From assembly GCA_022497155.1 (NCBI GenBank), contig MU385758.1, forward strand, positions 62,001 to 126,000: DNA of 64,000 nt, read 5' to 3'. The translations under genes were made by a program, and so were the position numbers. This document shows, piece by piece, positions 22,252 to 34,685 of the stretch. This stretch comes from Whalleya microplaca (Eukaryota; Ascomycota; Sordariomycetes; Xylariales; Xylariaceae). Under the pieces are notes generated by a model. The model searched no databases and was not told the origin of the DNA. It saw only the letters and a program-made list of their open reading frames with translations. Within the stretch, counting starts at the first letter, position 1. Each line of letters begins with the position of its first letter.

Positions 22252-23359
22252 TAATTGAAAAGTATTATATCCGACCTAATAAGATCCTGTTTCCTAACCC
22301 GAGGGTTTGCTACCTATATGTAGCTCAAGCTGATTGCAGCTGAACTTGGTTATGCGCAATTCTGCCTTTGCATTGCCACTATTTTTGTAACACCTGAGGA
22401 GCCTAAGAGCATGTTATACATATGCATTGCGACTCAACCTTTTGTTCCTAGTCAATTATAGTGTCGGGAGCACTACTAGTACAGCTAAACGAAGTTGGCT
22501 CACAGCTTACAAGTACGAGTAAATACAACACAGTTGAGTGCAGACACTACTATCAAAATAACACTTGAGATATAAATGAAGGATAGTAGATTTCGCGACG
22601 GAGTCTTAACTACTAACGTGATGCTCGCGTCTTTTGATCTAGCATAACTTCACTACAAGCCCGCTGCCAATAATAAATAAGGACAAACTATTCCGTACTA
22701 CGTAACCTAGATACTACGTACATTCCAGGTTGTATGAATGTATTGGCAAACGGATCAATTGGAATCTATGCGATAATTAAGCTCCCCACAACAAGGCTTA
22801 GTCTTGATGAGTTCAGCATGGCGCAGAGATAGTATCCAGTCAGGTCACAGACTCATAGCCAGGTATGACCGGTATCGAGGTCTCAACAAGGGAGCTTTTA
22901 CTTCTGCATGATCCTACTACTACCTACTAACTACGTATGTATGTAGATAAAGGGTGGATGCTTATGCCCGAAATGTCCTAGTAATCGTTCTAATTTGCCA
23001 TTGATAAGACACGCATCGCGCATCACATCCTAATGATTACAAGCTGTGTTTGCCCAACATCACAGAGCCCAAATCCTTCACTGAGAACCCCCTGCCGCGT
23101 CTCATGTAACATGCCAAGCCTGCATAAGTAATACGGTTGTACAGAGGGTACTACACCATGACGCGTGTTTCTACGATAAGCCGAATCTCTCGTGCGGCTG
23201 ACTGCGGATGAGGGGAAACATACAGCTGTGCCGTAACCCAAAATAGAGAACATATCTGTTCCAAATTGCAATTATCGTCTGTTCTATGATTACGTATTGT
23301 AAACGACTAGTGTTCTGAGCTAAAGGGGTCCCACCCTATTAGGATGCAAGTGAGTCGCA
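22252..23359. other. Gene-free stretch upstream of the GTPase-patatin gene
   Basis: No coding region supported. Contains promoter and leader of the gene starting at 23360; no clear TATA element or binding-site repeat recognised. Confidence 0.4.
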
Positions 23360-26300
23360 ATGGCAGAGAATCTTCCACTATCGCGACCTTGCCATACATG
23401 CGGAACGAACGCGGAAAAGACCTTCACATGCATCCAATGCAATAACCTCGCCTTTTGTGAGGTCTGCTGGCCGAAATGGATACTACACGCCCCTGGCGCG
23501 ATAGGGTGGTGCGTTCAGAAACACTCAATCACCAGTCGAGAGCAATATACCTGTAATTACTTTCGAAAAGCATATGCTAATCGCTATGAATGGGAAACAG
23601 GAACGGGAAGCCGCATGAAAAGGCTGACCCAGTTGTCGTTCATCGGCTGCGCCAAATCTTAGAACCAACGCGCACTGAAGCAGAGCACGAGTATGAGCTT
23701 CTCGAGGACCAGGATACCACCTGGTTTGGATTTGGCCGCGATGCCTCGGGATATCCTGTATTTCACGATTATGGTCGATTCGCTGCTATTATGAGCGAGA
23801 CTCTTACCGATGGAACCGTCGAAAGATATCCTCAACTCGCAACGTTCATTGGAGAAACAGGTATGTATGCTAGTGATGGATAAGGCATACTTTATGCTTA
23901 CTTGTGTCTACTTATCTCTTAACTGATATTTTCTATAGGTGCCGGCAAGAGCACACTCATCAAACTTCTCATTGAGCTTCACGATTTGTCCTCCCCTCAA
24001 AGCTCCAGATATTATGCCCCGGTAACATCCTCCCATCATGATCGCATTGCTACGACAGGCGACGTGCATCTGTATGCGGACCCATCGACTCTGCAAAGCA
24101 GTCACCCATTGCTTCTAGTCGATTGCGAAGGCCTAAGTGGAGGTGAAGCTATGCCGAAGCAGTTGAGACATCAGGCTCAGGGTCTTGGTTTGTCGGGATC
24201 AGGTGGCATTAGCACCAAGAAATACAGCTCACCCAGAAAGATCGCATGGGCAGATACGCCCAACACCCAGAAAAGAGAATTCGCCGTCAGCCAACTGTAC
24301 CCTCGCATCCTCTATACCTTCTCCGATGTCGTGATCTTCGTTTTGCGAAACCCAAGGTCCTTTGAGTCGACGGTGTTGGACAAGTTGATACGATGGGGTT
24401 CGGCATCTATTGATAAATCTCTGAACCAGCCAATACTTCCACACGCAATCATTGTCTTCAACGCAACTGATATAACTGTTGATGAGAGAGAATGGGACGT
24501 TGCCGAGGCCACGCAATTGCTAATGTCGGAAATCCAAGGAGCGATCATCCGAGAGCCTGCCCTACAGGAATACGTACAAACATGGCGCAAACGTGGAAAG
24601 ATCATCAACAGCACTAAGGATCTTCTGGAATGCTACTACGCTACTATCAATGTCATCAGAATTCCCTATAAAGGATCATACAGTAAGTGGTTTATGCACT
24701 TAGATCTCCTTTTGATATCTTCAGATATTTGGGCTTCCATCACATACTACAACATAGGAGGAGTTTCCTCTTTCCCTGAATATGTGCTATATAATGCGAG
24801 CACTAACTTCGTGTGTTACAGTGTTGATGAACGAACAAGTTGGTAAACTATCAGAGCTTATCAAGGAGCAATGCAAGACGGCGTATCTGAAGAAAAGACA
24901 AGTGCGAATGTTAGCAAATACCGAGAAGCTCCAATTCTACCTTCAAGCGGCGTACGACCACTTTACAGCTGGTCTAAATAAGCCATTCGATTTTGTCAAG
25001 GAGACACTCAGGCATAGTCCCGCCTCTCGAAACTTTGAGGGTAATATCTTGAATTTGGCATTATCAATCAAGGACCGGTCGACTAATATGCTTCTGCGGG
25101 GGAACGCTGAACCAATATTCCGAGCGATGGCGCCAATGATAGCGTCGTGTGTGATGCTAGATGCAGCCCGCCAAAATTTACCAGGTGTGATTATAATGTT
25201 CCTGGAAACACTTTCATCTTTGCATCCTCTCAAACTAGAATAACTGACTAGGATATGTTAGGTACTGCGAGTCGCCTCTTAGATGATCGGTATTCTAAGC
25301 CTTGCGCTGGCGCTCTTCAAGCTTTTTCCGACCTATATTGGCCATGTAGCTTTACTAACTATTCTTATGGGGATGATCTTGGGCATTGTTGTAATGTTAG
25401 GTCTGGTCATAACAACAAGGGACACCAGAACAAGCAGGGGAAAATCATCGGCCACGGTGACTACGAATCCTCATTCAACCCCATAACATTCCAACCAGTT
25501 TGGCAGCGGTTACTTAAGGCGTGCCTGTCCCAGATCCAGTCTACCAGCTTTAAGCTCGGGCAGGAGTACCCGGATAAGACTGAACTCCAGATAGCTGCAA
25601 TTATCCACCAAGAACGCTTGAACGAGCTCTATTCCAACATTCTGGGGGTAGCAACTGACTTTGTTAGCTATTCTGCATGTTTATGCTGTTTAAGAGAGCT
25701 TCCAGTGCGTACTGAAGAGTTCTTTCTTTCATGTTTTAGCCTATTTTAGGAGTTACATGTGCCCGTTTAGGATGTCTCTAGATATAAACCCTTCGAGGCA
25801 CAACTTAAGATTCTTAAGGTCATCCAAAAGGATAAACGCTGACTCCTGATTGTGCATAGGAGTGTGCTTTACCATGCGGCCATGTTTTGTGTCTTCCATG
25901 TATCGAGATATATGGGACCAGGACCTCCAAAACCACTGTCGAAATCACTCGATGCCCTTTACACGTTCGGGATGTCATTGCTACTCCTCCATGGGTTATA
26001 GTGACCAAGCCGCGCTATGCGGGCACCAGGGTCCTCTCGCTTGACGGGTATGATCCAGAAGGTCTTCAAACTACATATATATTCTGACAGCATGTTATAG
26101 AGGTGGCATCCGTGGAATTATACAACTGCAAGTACTTAGGGAGCTAGAGAAGGTGCTCGGTCCAGATTTGCCGATCCAACTATTCTTCGATCTGATTGTG
26201 GGTTCCAAGTAAGTTTGGGTCGACTTATGTACGTCAACTTGCACTGACTCACTTTAAGTACTGGAGGTATCATTGCAATCGGTTTAGGAGCGAAGAAATG

Positions 26301-28258
26301 GACCGTCAACGCGACAATCGAGAAGTTCAAAGACCTATGCAAGGAAGCCTTTACACCTCGGGAGATGTCTAGCATACCTCTTATCGGTACTTTATCGAGT
26401 CTTTATCATGGTAGCCTATACAAGACCCAACCATTTGCGAAAGCACTTAAGAGGTACTTCTCAGACCAGCCCTTCTTTGGTGGTGCAACGCATCGATCTC
26501 AGGTCACTAGTACGACAAGGGTTGCCGTTACAGCCACGACTTTTCTAGACCGGCAAGCTGTTGTCTTTGCAAATTACAATCGCCCGGACCCAACCAAAAA
26601 GAGTAAGTTCATCGTATACTCAACATGAATACGTATTGAATAAGCTAATTGCTGTTATCAGAGGTTCCTTACCGGTTTACCAGGTCAGATGACCCGTCGA
26701 AGGAAATTCGAATGTGCGAAGCGTGAGTCTCCATCAGACCTATCCTATTCAGAGGGATATTAACTAAAGTCTAACTATTATAGTGCTCATGCCACTACGG
26801 CTACTCCTCCGTTCTTCAAGTCATTCGTCAAGCCAGAGACCAGTGAAGAGTATATCAGTGGCCAGTCGCGCTACGTGTGCCCTATCTCAATTGCGTACCA
26901 CGAGGCAAAGTTGATATGGAGCGATGTCACCGAATCCCCCCCGGACCTATTACTTTCTATCGGAACAGGCTTGAATGTTGGGGATCGTAGCGCGGAAGGC
27001 TCAAGTATCGGTCGATCATCGCGATCTATGACCAACGAAACTGTCAGCACATCTGCCACTACATCCAACGCAGTAGTCAGGCAAGGTCGTGGTGGAGCTG
27101 GAAACTATAAGCGCCAGAACACTTTCACTGAGCCTGCCTCGGAAAGCGTAGATCAGAGGAGCACAGCTGGATATCTCGTTCGCAACCCGAAAACCCCGAT
27201 GCTGGTATCTTTCAACAACCCTGTCCCTGGGTTGTCGGACAAGGTGAACGACATACGGCATTATGAAAGAATATGGAACCAGTTTACCGGTGAGAAAGCT
27301 ATAAATGAAGGGGCGCAGCGAGAGAGGTATATGCGGATCTGCCCGGAGCTCCTGACCAAGTTACCCAAGTTCGACGACGTGCATAAGATAGACGACATAG
27401 AGCAGGAAGCCGAGGTTGTGATGCGGCAGAACACTCGGGAAATCACCGAGGCTGCCCATAGACTGGTGGCGAGCACGTTTTTCTTTGAAAAGGATGTGGG
27501 CAGCGTCAAGCAGAATGCCTCTGGATTTACTTGCACCGGTAAGCCAATTTTTCCTCAATGCCATGCTCAAAACTTCCAAGCAACATGTTATTGATTCGGC
27601 TCTCACCCTCACCTTAATCCCAGCCACTGATTCTAATGATTTCACAAGGCACCATTTATTGCAGGTTCCGTCACTTTTCGTCAGAGCTCAGAGCTCTGGG
27701 TTGGTTTCTTATCTCTCGTCTAGATGGTGATTTCGAGCCCTACTTCAGGGTCGAGGCTCTAGGCCAGAGTGGTGAGCTGTGGCCGGCACAAAAGATTGTT
27801 CTCACAGATAGTGTTCTCCAGGACATGCATCTGCAGGGCAACTTCCAACTTGACACAATCCGGATTAATGCTGCCGCAGAAGACACCGAGATCAAGATTT
27901 CGCTTTGTCTGCAAGTCCGGCCCTACCCCAGTGATGTCTTAACTATTCTGCCTATCAGTGGATTTCCACGCAAGATAATGAGTGAGGATAGCGGTCTAGC
28001 GGTTCAACCCAGTAAGTCGATCCAGAACTCGTGGAGGCCGTAGACAGAAATGGATGACTGATACATGATATGTTAGTCACCTCGCCTCAAACGCACTCAG
28101 CCGTGGAAAAACCGGCAACTACCGCAGCCGCCGCCTTAATAGTTGATGCACCTAATATCCGAGGTCCCTCGCCGGAACCAATCATGAGTCCAGTGGAATC
28201 GATCGGCAAGTTGTCGTTGGGTAAGGAATCGGACTTCGCAGCTGAACTGGAGGGTTGA
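23360..28258 (+). CDS. Multidomain GTPase / RING-like / patatin protein with substituted patatin dyad
   Basis: Twelve exons (23360-23508, 23601-23860, 23939-24682, 24822-25184, 25262-25704, 25860-26047, 26101-26208, 26259-26602, 26662-26722, 26784-27538, 27649-28011, 28077-28258) close to 1319 aa. Residues 10-45 hold a Cys-rich segment (CHTCG...CIQCNNLAFCEVCW). The GTPase follows: P-loop GETGAGKST near 135, DCEGLSGG (G3) near 197, FNATD (G4) near 309. A RING-like cluster CLCC...CALPCGHVLCLPC...CPLH spans about 645-690. The patatin domain begins LDGGGIRGI (715-723); its nucleophile elbow reads GSNTGG, with Asn752 instead of Ser. The usual Asp-Gly motif reads ISG (Ser912). PPDLLLSIGTG and a beta-rich C-terminal region follow. 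The family is fungal; the usual lipase (phospholipase A2) activity is probably lost here, leaving a GTP-dependent sensing or scaffold role as inference. Stand-alone gene. Confidence 0.88.
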
Positions 28259-29131
28259 GCCGACGGCACACGAATCTTGTATTATGTTGCGGATATGTAT
28301 ACGCAAGGATGACCTTCTGTTTGTTTTTTTTTTTTGGTTGCAATGGTTGCGAAGCGCAATGTACGCAGCTATGACTTATTGCGGCCCGATGTCTAGAAGT
28401 GATACTTCGCTTTTTTCAAGTATTCATTCAAGGCCCGAGATTTATGTAAAAATACAGCACATTTAGTTTCAGTTCAAATCGAATTGACACAGTAACTCAC
28501 AACATTTTCGATGTACATTGTCGTCTTAATTATGGTATACAAATTCTTAAGCTGCCTTGTAGATCGCTTCCACCATTCCCAGCCCATGTCTTGACGGATC
28601 TATGCATGTGTCTATCATGCAGTTATTAAACGTTAGATCTTCAGTCTTGGAGTATACTAGACGAGATTATTCCATTAAAGTATCAACTGTATTCCAAACT
28701 GATCAGTCCAAATCTTAGTCATGAACCCCTGAGTCGGAGTTACCAACGGGACGAAACGGAGTTAGAGAGTACACTTCGGTCGAGACTATCAGTGTAGCAA
28801 AGGTGCGAATAGTTTTTTTTTCTAGCCTCAACTCTCTCCGCCAAGGGATTTCGAGTACGCTTACTAGACAGGTAATCTGTCAGCTACTTAAGTAAGCGTT
28901 GTGACACGTCACGTTTATAATGAATTTATTCGAGTCACTCATGCAGTCATGTTCTCATTCCATTGCTGTGGGTCCACGGTTGTAAGCGGCTCGGTGTTGT
29001 CCTTTACGACCGAAATCCTGCCCTCTGAGACGGACTTAGATCGTCTTCCACTGCCTTTCTACATTTCACATCATATCTGTTGCATCTGGAGTTACGCCTC
29101 GATACGGCCGAGGCCTTCAAGCACCATCTTC
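28259..29131. other. Intergenic region upstream of Zn2Cys6 gene
   Basis: No gene seen. T-runs at about 28325-28336 and 28814-28821. An open frame runs into the regulator from 28901, but its ATG-free upstream part has no conserved look; the regulator start is placed at 29132. Confidence 0.4.
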
Positions 29132-31415
29132 ATGGAGCGACAACCCCGCCGGCGTCGAAGGCCAGCTTATTCGTGCATTGAATGCCGGCGTCGCAAGATC
29201 AAGTGCGACCGCAACGACCCTTGTGCGCATTGCGTTGCCGCGAAAGCCCAGTGCAGCTTTAAGGTCTACCGCAATGAGCCTGTCATCCGGCCGCAGCCCC
29301 AACAGGGTAACATATGGGGTTCAGCATCAAGCCCGTCGGCCGCCGCGCCTTCGCCTCTAGCCCAGGCCCAACAAGTCAACACGAATACGTTTGTTACAGA
29401 ACATGGCAACAGGTACCCATCTGGTCCCCCAGTCATACCAGCAACAGCAACAGGACAGGATGACACTCCAGAAACTCTCCAACACAGCGACATCAGATCA
29501 TCAAACCCCGCCCAAGCCACAGAACCGAATCTCCGGGACCTTTTGCAGCGCGTGCAGAAGCTCGAGGAATCTTCATCCTCTAGGCCTAGCCATTGGCTGT
29601 CCGACACTGGCCGGGACTTACTTGAGCGCCGGTCCGGGCTACAGGACTCGCAGATAATCTTGAACAAAACGAGGGTGTTGAGATGGAGTCACTTGATGGG
29701 ATCAGCTCAAGAGGTAACGGTCTTAAATTAATGTGCGCCTTGATTCTTCAGACTGATGAGCTTGCAAGTTTGCGCCCATCGCTGCCTGCTACATTGAAGC
29801 TGTCTGCAACGAAAACGGGGCCTCATCTCATGATGCTGAAACCGCAGCCATATACGCCCAGATCAGCGATCTCCTCCAGAAATGCAAACATATAGCGAGG
29901 AGTATCAAGGTTGGACGACCTAGTAGGTCTCTCTCATATCCCGAGTTCGACCTTGCACCCCCTTCCCGCGAGGTGGCTGATTCGATGGTACGCCTGTATT
30001 TCCGATCATTTGAGTCGGCGCACCGGATACTTCACGAACCTACCTTTTGGACCGAGTACCAGAGATATTGGAGCCACCCTGGAAGTGTTACCAACGCACT
30101 ACGCCTCAAGATTCTTCTTGTTATTGGGGTAGGATCAAGTCTTTCCGAGCAAGGAGACACTGATACTAGATTTCACAACATGGTTCATCAATGGGTATAT
30201 GCTGCTCAAGCGTGGCTTTCTGGGCCACTGGAAAAAGATCGCCTAGACGTCACTGGATTGCAGATACATTGCCTAACGATCCTAGCACGACAGATATTCT
30301 CAATAGGTGGCGACCTAGTGTGGATGTCAATGGGGTCGCTCATTCACAAAGCCATGGAAATAGCCTTACATCGCGACCCCAAATATCTTCCGACGATGTC
30401 CGTGCTACAAGCCGAACGACGTAGACGGTTATGGGCCACTGTACTCGAAATGGTTGTACAGTCATCTTTAGACGCTTCGATGCCGGCTAGGATCTCCTTC
30501 GACGAATTTGACACCGAGGCACCTTCCAACAACAATGACGACGAGATCGACGAGTCGACCACGGCGCTCCAGCCTCACCCCAAGGGATCCTACACCACGA
30601 CTTCGATGCAGCTTATTCTACTTGGCTCGTTACCAATCCGTCTGCGGATACTTCAGCTTTTAAATGGCTTGCATTCCCATATTTCTTACCTAGATGTCCT
30701 TGCGCTAAGCTCAGAGATTACCGACGCAAATCGTGCATGCAGCAGCTTCATGAAAGCAAACGAGGCCAATGTAACGCCGTTTCACCGGAACCTTCTTGAC
30801 TACCTATTGCGTCGGTTTCTGATCCCTCTACACTGCCCATTCGCTAGCAAGGCGCGGGAGAATCCATTATTCTCCTATTCGTTCAAGACCAGCCTAGATG
30901 CCGCCATTGCTATCATCTCACCCGAGCCAGACGAAGGCTTCTCCCGTCTTCTAGCTATCGGTGGAGGCATGTTCAAGGAAGGCATAAGATGGGCATCTAC
31001 CGTCATCACCCTCGGACTTATCGTCCAGACCGAGGTTCAACGCCTCGACGGAACACTACATCGAAGCACCCAATACGTAGAGATTCTAAAGCAAGCGGTC
31101 AAGGATATGGTCTGGTTGTCGTTAGAGCGACTCCGGCAAGGCGAGACCAATGTAAAATTACACATGTTTCTAAGCATGATATTAGCCCAGACCGAAGCGA
31201 TAGAAGCAGGCACTTCCTGTGATTTCAAGATCGCACGGAGTGCAAGGGACAGCCTTCAACTCTGCCATGATCTGCTACAAACACGGGCTAGCACCATCTC
31301 CTTGTCGTCTCCAAACGATGCAGGCCTTCCCTTAGCAGGCCTTGACAGCGGGCAAGAAGACTACGGGTTGGACTTGGACATGGGGTTTTTCTTCCCAGAT
31401 GCAGACTTTTCTTAG
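29132..31415 (+). CDS. Zn2Cys6 transcription factor
   Basis: Regulator of 742 aa in two exons (29132-29713, 29769-31415; intron GTAACG...GCAAG, 55 nt, phase 0). The N-terminus MERQPRRRRRPAYSC is followed by a canonical cluster C-x2-C-x6-C-x5-C-x2-C-x6-C (CIECRRRKIKCDRNDPCAHC then six residues and Cys). A Pro/Gln/Ser-rich linker leads to a short coiled coil (LRDLLQRVQKLEESSSS). The middle-homology domain begins after the intron: VADSMVRLYFRSFESAHRILHEPTFW, then HNMVHQWVYAAQAWL and AERRRRLWATVLEMVVQSSLDASMPARI. The acidic C-terminus (EDYGLDLDMGFFFPDADFS) may be an activation region. The next gene, a FAD monooxygenase on the same strand 700 bp downstream, is the most likely target by position. 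Confidence 0.92.
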
Positions 31416-32116
31416 TATCTTGAGCTACCCAATAGGTACTACTTAACCACGCTCCAGCAAAAGAATAAATTACCGGTTTCCTTCTGATCAGTCCATAATA
31501 GTCAGTCTAGAACTACTCAATCCATGTTCTTTTCCTCCATTACTGGACCACTTCTGTGCAGAGGAACCAGAAAATATGGACATTCGGAGTTCCAATAAGT
31601 CTAACTTCATGTCCAGTGGTAGTCTGAGCTTGCGACACGTTCTATTTCGGAGACCCGGGAGAGAACGAGGTTAGTGATGAGTCACATAAAACTCGCATCG
31701 CGAGAAAACGCGGACAAATCAGGGAAAGACTCGCACTGGAAAAACCGACGCACAGATATGTGCTGCATATATGTAGGACTCTTATGGAAGCTGACTGTGG
31801 TGTCTAGAGCTGCTACGGACCTTCAGCGGCCTATCATGTGCTTTCGGCCGAGACCAGGGTGTCTGCTTTCATATTAGACGGAGATAATAGGTCCCACTCA
31901 CATCAAAATACCTAGAAGATAGGTTATTCGGAGTCACTATTTAGCAAGTTCCCGCCACCACTTGTCCTCGCTATTAATCAAGTGAGACATTTGGAATTTG
32001 TCTTGTGCTCAAGGAACCCTTGTCTAGGCACATTGCCGCGCTCTATCTGATCGAAACAGGTATCTCGTGTATCCACTCTTCCGTAAAACCCGAGCGCCAA
32101 CCACACCAAATAAGTC
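31416..32116. other. Intergenic region, promoter of FAD monooxygenase
   Basis: No gene supported; a 67-codon plus-strand frame at 31674-31877 has no recognisable content. Confidence 0.4.
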
Positions 32117-33403
32117 ATGGCACCCCTGAAGGTTCTCATCAGCGGTGGGGGTATCGCTGGTAACGCCCTCGCCTTCTGGCTTTCGAAGCTAGGCCACGAT
32201 GTTACCATAGTCGAGCGGTTCCCCAGTCTACGGACCACTGGGCTCCAGATAGATCTACGAGGCCACGGGATCGAAGTCCTGAAACGAATGGGCCTCGAGC
32301 AGTCTTTTCGAGCCAAGTCGGCCCCAGAGCAGGGCATGCAGGTAGTCGACAGCTCGGGCAGACGGTGGGCCTACTTTCCGGCCAATAAATCTGGCAAAGG
32401 GATCCAGAGCTTCACTACCGATTACGAGATTATGAGAGGGGATCTGTGTCGCCTCATGCATGATGCCACCAAGGATCGGGCCAAGTATATCTTTGGAACA
32501 TCGATTGAGAGCTTTGAGGATAAGGACGGCGCCGTGGAGGTCCACTTTGCGGATGGCAAGACGGACCGGTTTGATCTCGTGGTCGGTGCCGATGGGCAGG
32601 GCTCGCGCACCCGCAAGATAATGCTCGGGCCCGACACCGCGGACGCCTTCTATCCGCTCGGCGGTCAGTACATAGGGTACTTCACTATTCCTCGGCCGAT
32701 GCCAGAAAAAGAAGATTACATAGCGACGACATATCAAGCCACAAAAAGGAGAGCCTTGATGGTTCGAAGACATAATCCGCACGCGGTCCAAGTATACATG
32801 ATCTGCAAGACCAATTCAGAACGACTCAAGAATGCTCGCCAGAAGGGAGAGGTTAGGGAGCAAAAGGAGGCCTTGATGGAGATCTTTCGGGGCGCAGGAT
32901 GGGAGACCGACAAGATCCTGGAGGCTCTGAAGAGCTCTGACGACTTCTATTGCGAGCATCTAGGCCTGGTCAAGCTGGACTCTTGGTCCCGTGGCCGTGT
33001 AACGCTCGTTGGGGACGCTGCGTATTGCCCCTCTGCAAATACAGGAATGGGTACCACATCCGGCATTGTGGGTGCATATATCTTAGCCGGCGAAATCGGA
33101 AGACACTGTGGACGCCCTGGAAAAGAGAATACCGATGGCGCCGACAACGCCGAAGCCAACCTCACGGCAGCGCTGAAAGCTTACGAGGAGAAGTTCCGGC
33201 CCTTTATGAACCAATTACAGAAAGGGTTATCGGAGGATAGCTGGGACATGATGCCATCGGGACCGTTCGGCGTTACCGTCCTAAACCTTCTCATGGGAGT
33301 GGCCTCCTTCTTCAGGCTAAATCTCGTCGGCGAGTGGTTTCTCCGCGAGAATGTCAAGGGGTGGGATCTCCCGGAGTATACAGAGCTGCGCGGGATTGTC
33401 TAG
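32117..33403 (+). CDS. FAD-dependent monooxygenase (PHBH fold)
   Basis: Single-exon flavin monooxygenase of 428 aa, the usual family length; uses NAD(P)H and O2 to hydroxylate or epoxidise an aromatic or polyketide-like substrate. The Rossmann motif GGGIAG (residues 10-15) follows MAPLKVLIS. The second FAD/NADPH motif DLVVGADGQGSRTRK lies near residue 155, and the GD motif GRVTLVGDAAYCPSANTGMG near residue 295. The C-terminal part (VTVLNLLMGVASFF, residues about 385-398) is moderately hydrophobic, as in membrane-associated relatives. No intron is needed. Neighbours are a Zn2Cys6 regulator upstream and a secreted hydrolase downstream on the same strand. The closest relatives by eye are fungal and bacterial tetracycline/salicylate-hydroxylase-like enzymes; the substrate is unknown. 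Confidence 0.93.
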   Translation: MAPLKVLISGGGIAGNALAFWLSKLGHDVTIVERFPSLRTTGLQIDLRGHGIEVLKRMGLEQSFRAKSAPEQGMQVVDSSGRRWAYFPANKSGKGIQSFTTDYEIMRGDLCRLMHDATKDRAKYIFGTSIESFEDKDGAVEVHFADGKTDRFDLVVGADGQGSRTRKIMLGPDTADAFYPLGGQYIGYFTIPRPMPEKEDYIATTYQATKRRALMVRRHNPHAVQVYMICKTNSERLKNARQKGEVREQKEALMEIFRGAGWETDKILEALKSSDDFYCEHLGLVKLDSWSRGRVTLVGDAAYCPSANTGMGTTSGIVGAYILAGEIGRHCGRPGKENTDGADNAEANLTAALKAYEEKFRPFMNQLQKGLSEDSWDMMPSGPFGVTVLNLLMGVASFFRLNLVGEWFLRENVKGWDLPEYTELRGIV

Positions 33404-34685
33404 TATTGGAGGTTAATCATGATACCCCTAACCCCTAAATATGTAAACATAGGCCGCCCCCACCCCCACTTCACCCCCACTTCACTCAGTCATATATCGA
33501 CAGTAACTATTTCGTACATAGCAAAGTATCTTATTAATGTGTAAAGACAGTACCGAATATGAAGAGAGCGTCGGGTGTTTCTATCGAGAATCCGCACTTC
33601 TGTCAACTCCTACATCTAACTTGGGATTATTTCTTTGAAACACTTAAGCAGTGTTCATCAACTTATGCCTGTACCTAATTACCATTCCGTGTCCGCCGTC
33701 ACTAGCCTACAAATCTAGCTGCATCTCCAACTCAGCCTACCTTAAGTACTTGGGTGGTTCTTTATGGACTTTCGACACATAAAGCACAGTTCCTATATTC
33801 TTGGGTCTTTCATTGCTGCGAATACTGACGGCTTCCCTCTCATTCCCTAGATGTAGATCGTTTCCGGGAGCCTGCCGAGGCCTGTCGAAGAGAGACTACC
33901 TAATTGATCTTGTACGTGGTTTGAAGTACTACTCTAATTGCGCGAATTCTTCTTGATAGTCACTGCTGTGTGTCAAAAGAAAGCCCACTGAGGAATGGAC
34001 ATATATATAGACTGATCTTGAAAGTTAGCTATTGTCATAGTAACCCCGGTAGGTTACCGTCATTTAGCACTGCTTCCAAATTGGGTAAATGGTGCCCTGC
34101 ATGCCAGCCGCTGCTAGCTGGAGATAAGCACTATTTTAGCGGGAGCAAGGGGCCAGCATTATTAGTTCGGGGTCCTAAATCGACGCCTATTCGCTATTTG
34201 AGTAATTGGTTATCCCTCATGTGGATGGAAATTCCAAAATATTCTACAGCGCAGGTCGATTAGTACAGTTCAAGAGCGGTAGATACTTCCAAGCATCCCG
34301 GAATGATTTGCTGTGCGTCTGTGATGATCCTGCGGTGAGATAAATATCGGCCAGGGGTCCTTGAGCCTCCTAAGATTTTAGCGCGTCAGACCCAGATTCG
34401 CGAAGGAACCATCACAAGTGAGGTCCTGTTGATTCCAAACGTTTGTGGGCACCAGTGTTCTAGCACAATGTCTATAGAACTTATTGAGTGAAGCTTTGAA
34501 GGGTCATTGCTCCTATAACATGATTACTGATAATTGTGCATGGGGACGAGGCCGCTCACTAATCAGGCCACCCTGAATTCAACTCTACGTCAAGAATATA
34601 TAAAACAGTTCTGCGCCGTGAAACTATGGGCAGTTACGCAGTATTCATTTAACGCCGATCCTCTTGTGCATCTGATATCACCAAT
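33404..34685. other. Intergenic region
   Basis: No gene seen. A C-rich direct repeat (CACCCCCACTTCA) occurs at about 33467-33485. The TATA-like box near 34600 is annotated separately. Confidence 0.4.
34597..34604 (+). promoter_or_regulatory. TATA box TATATAAA
   Basis: Located 82 bp upstream of the ATG of the secreted alpha/beta hydrolase. Consensus sequence and spacing fit a core promoter. Confidence 0.5.

Noticed and set aside
28901..29131. N-terminal extension of the second Zn2Cys6 protein
   Set aside because: The upstream frame is hydrophobic and Ser/Cys-rich with no regulator character; the ATG at 29132 gives a typical basic N-terminus.
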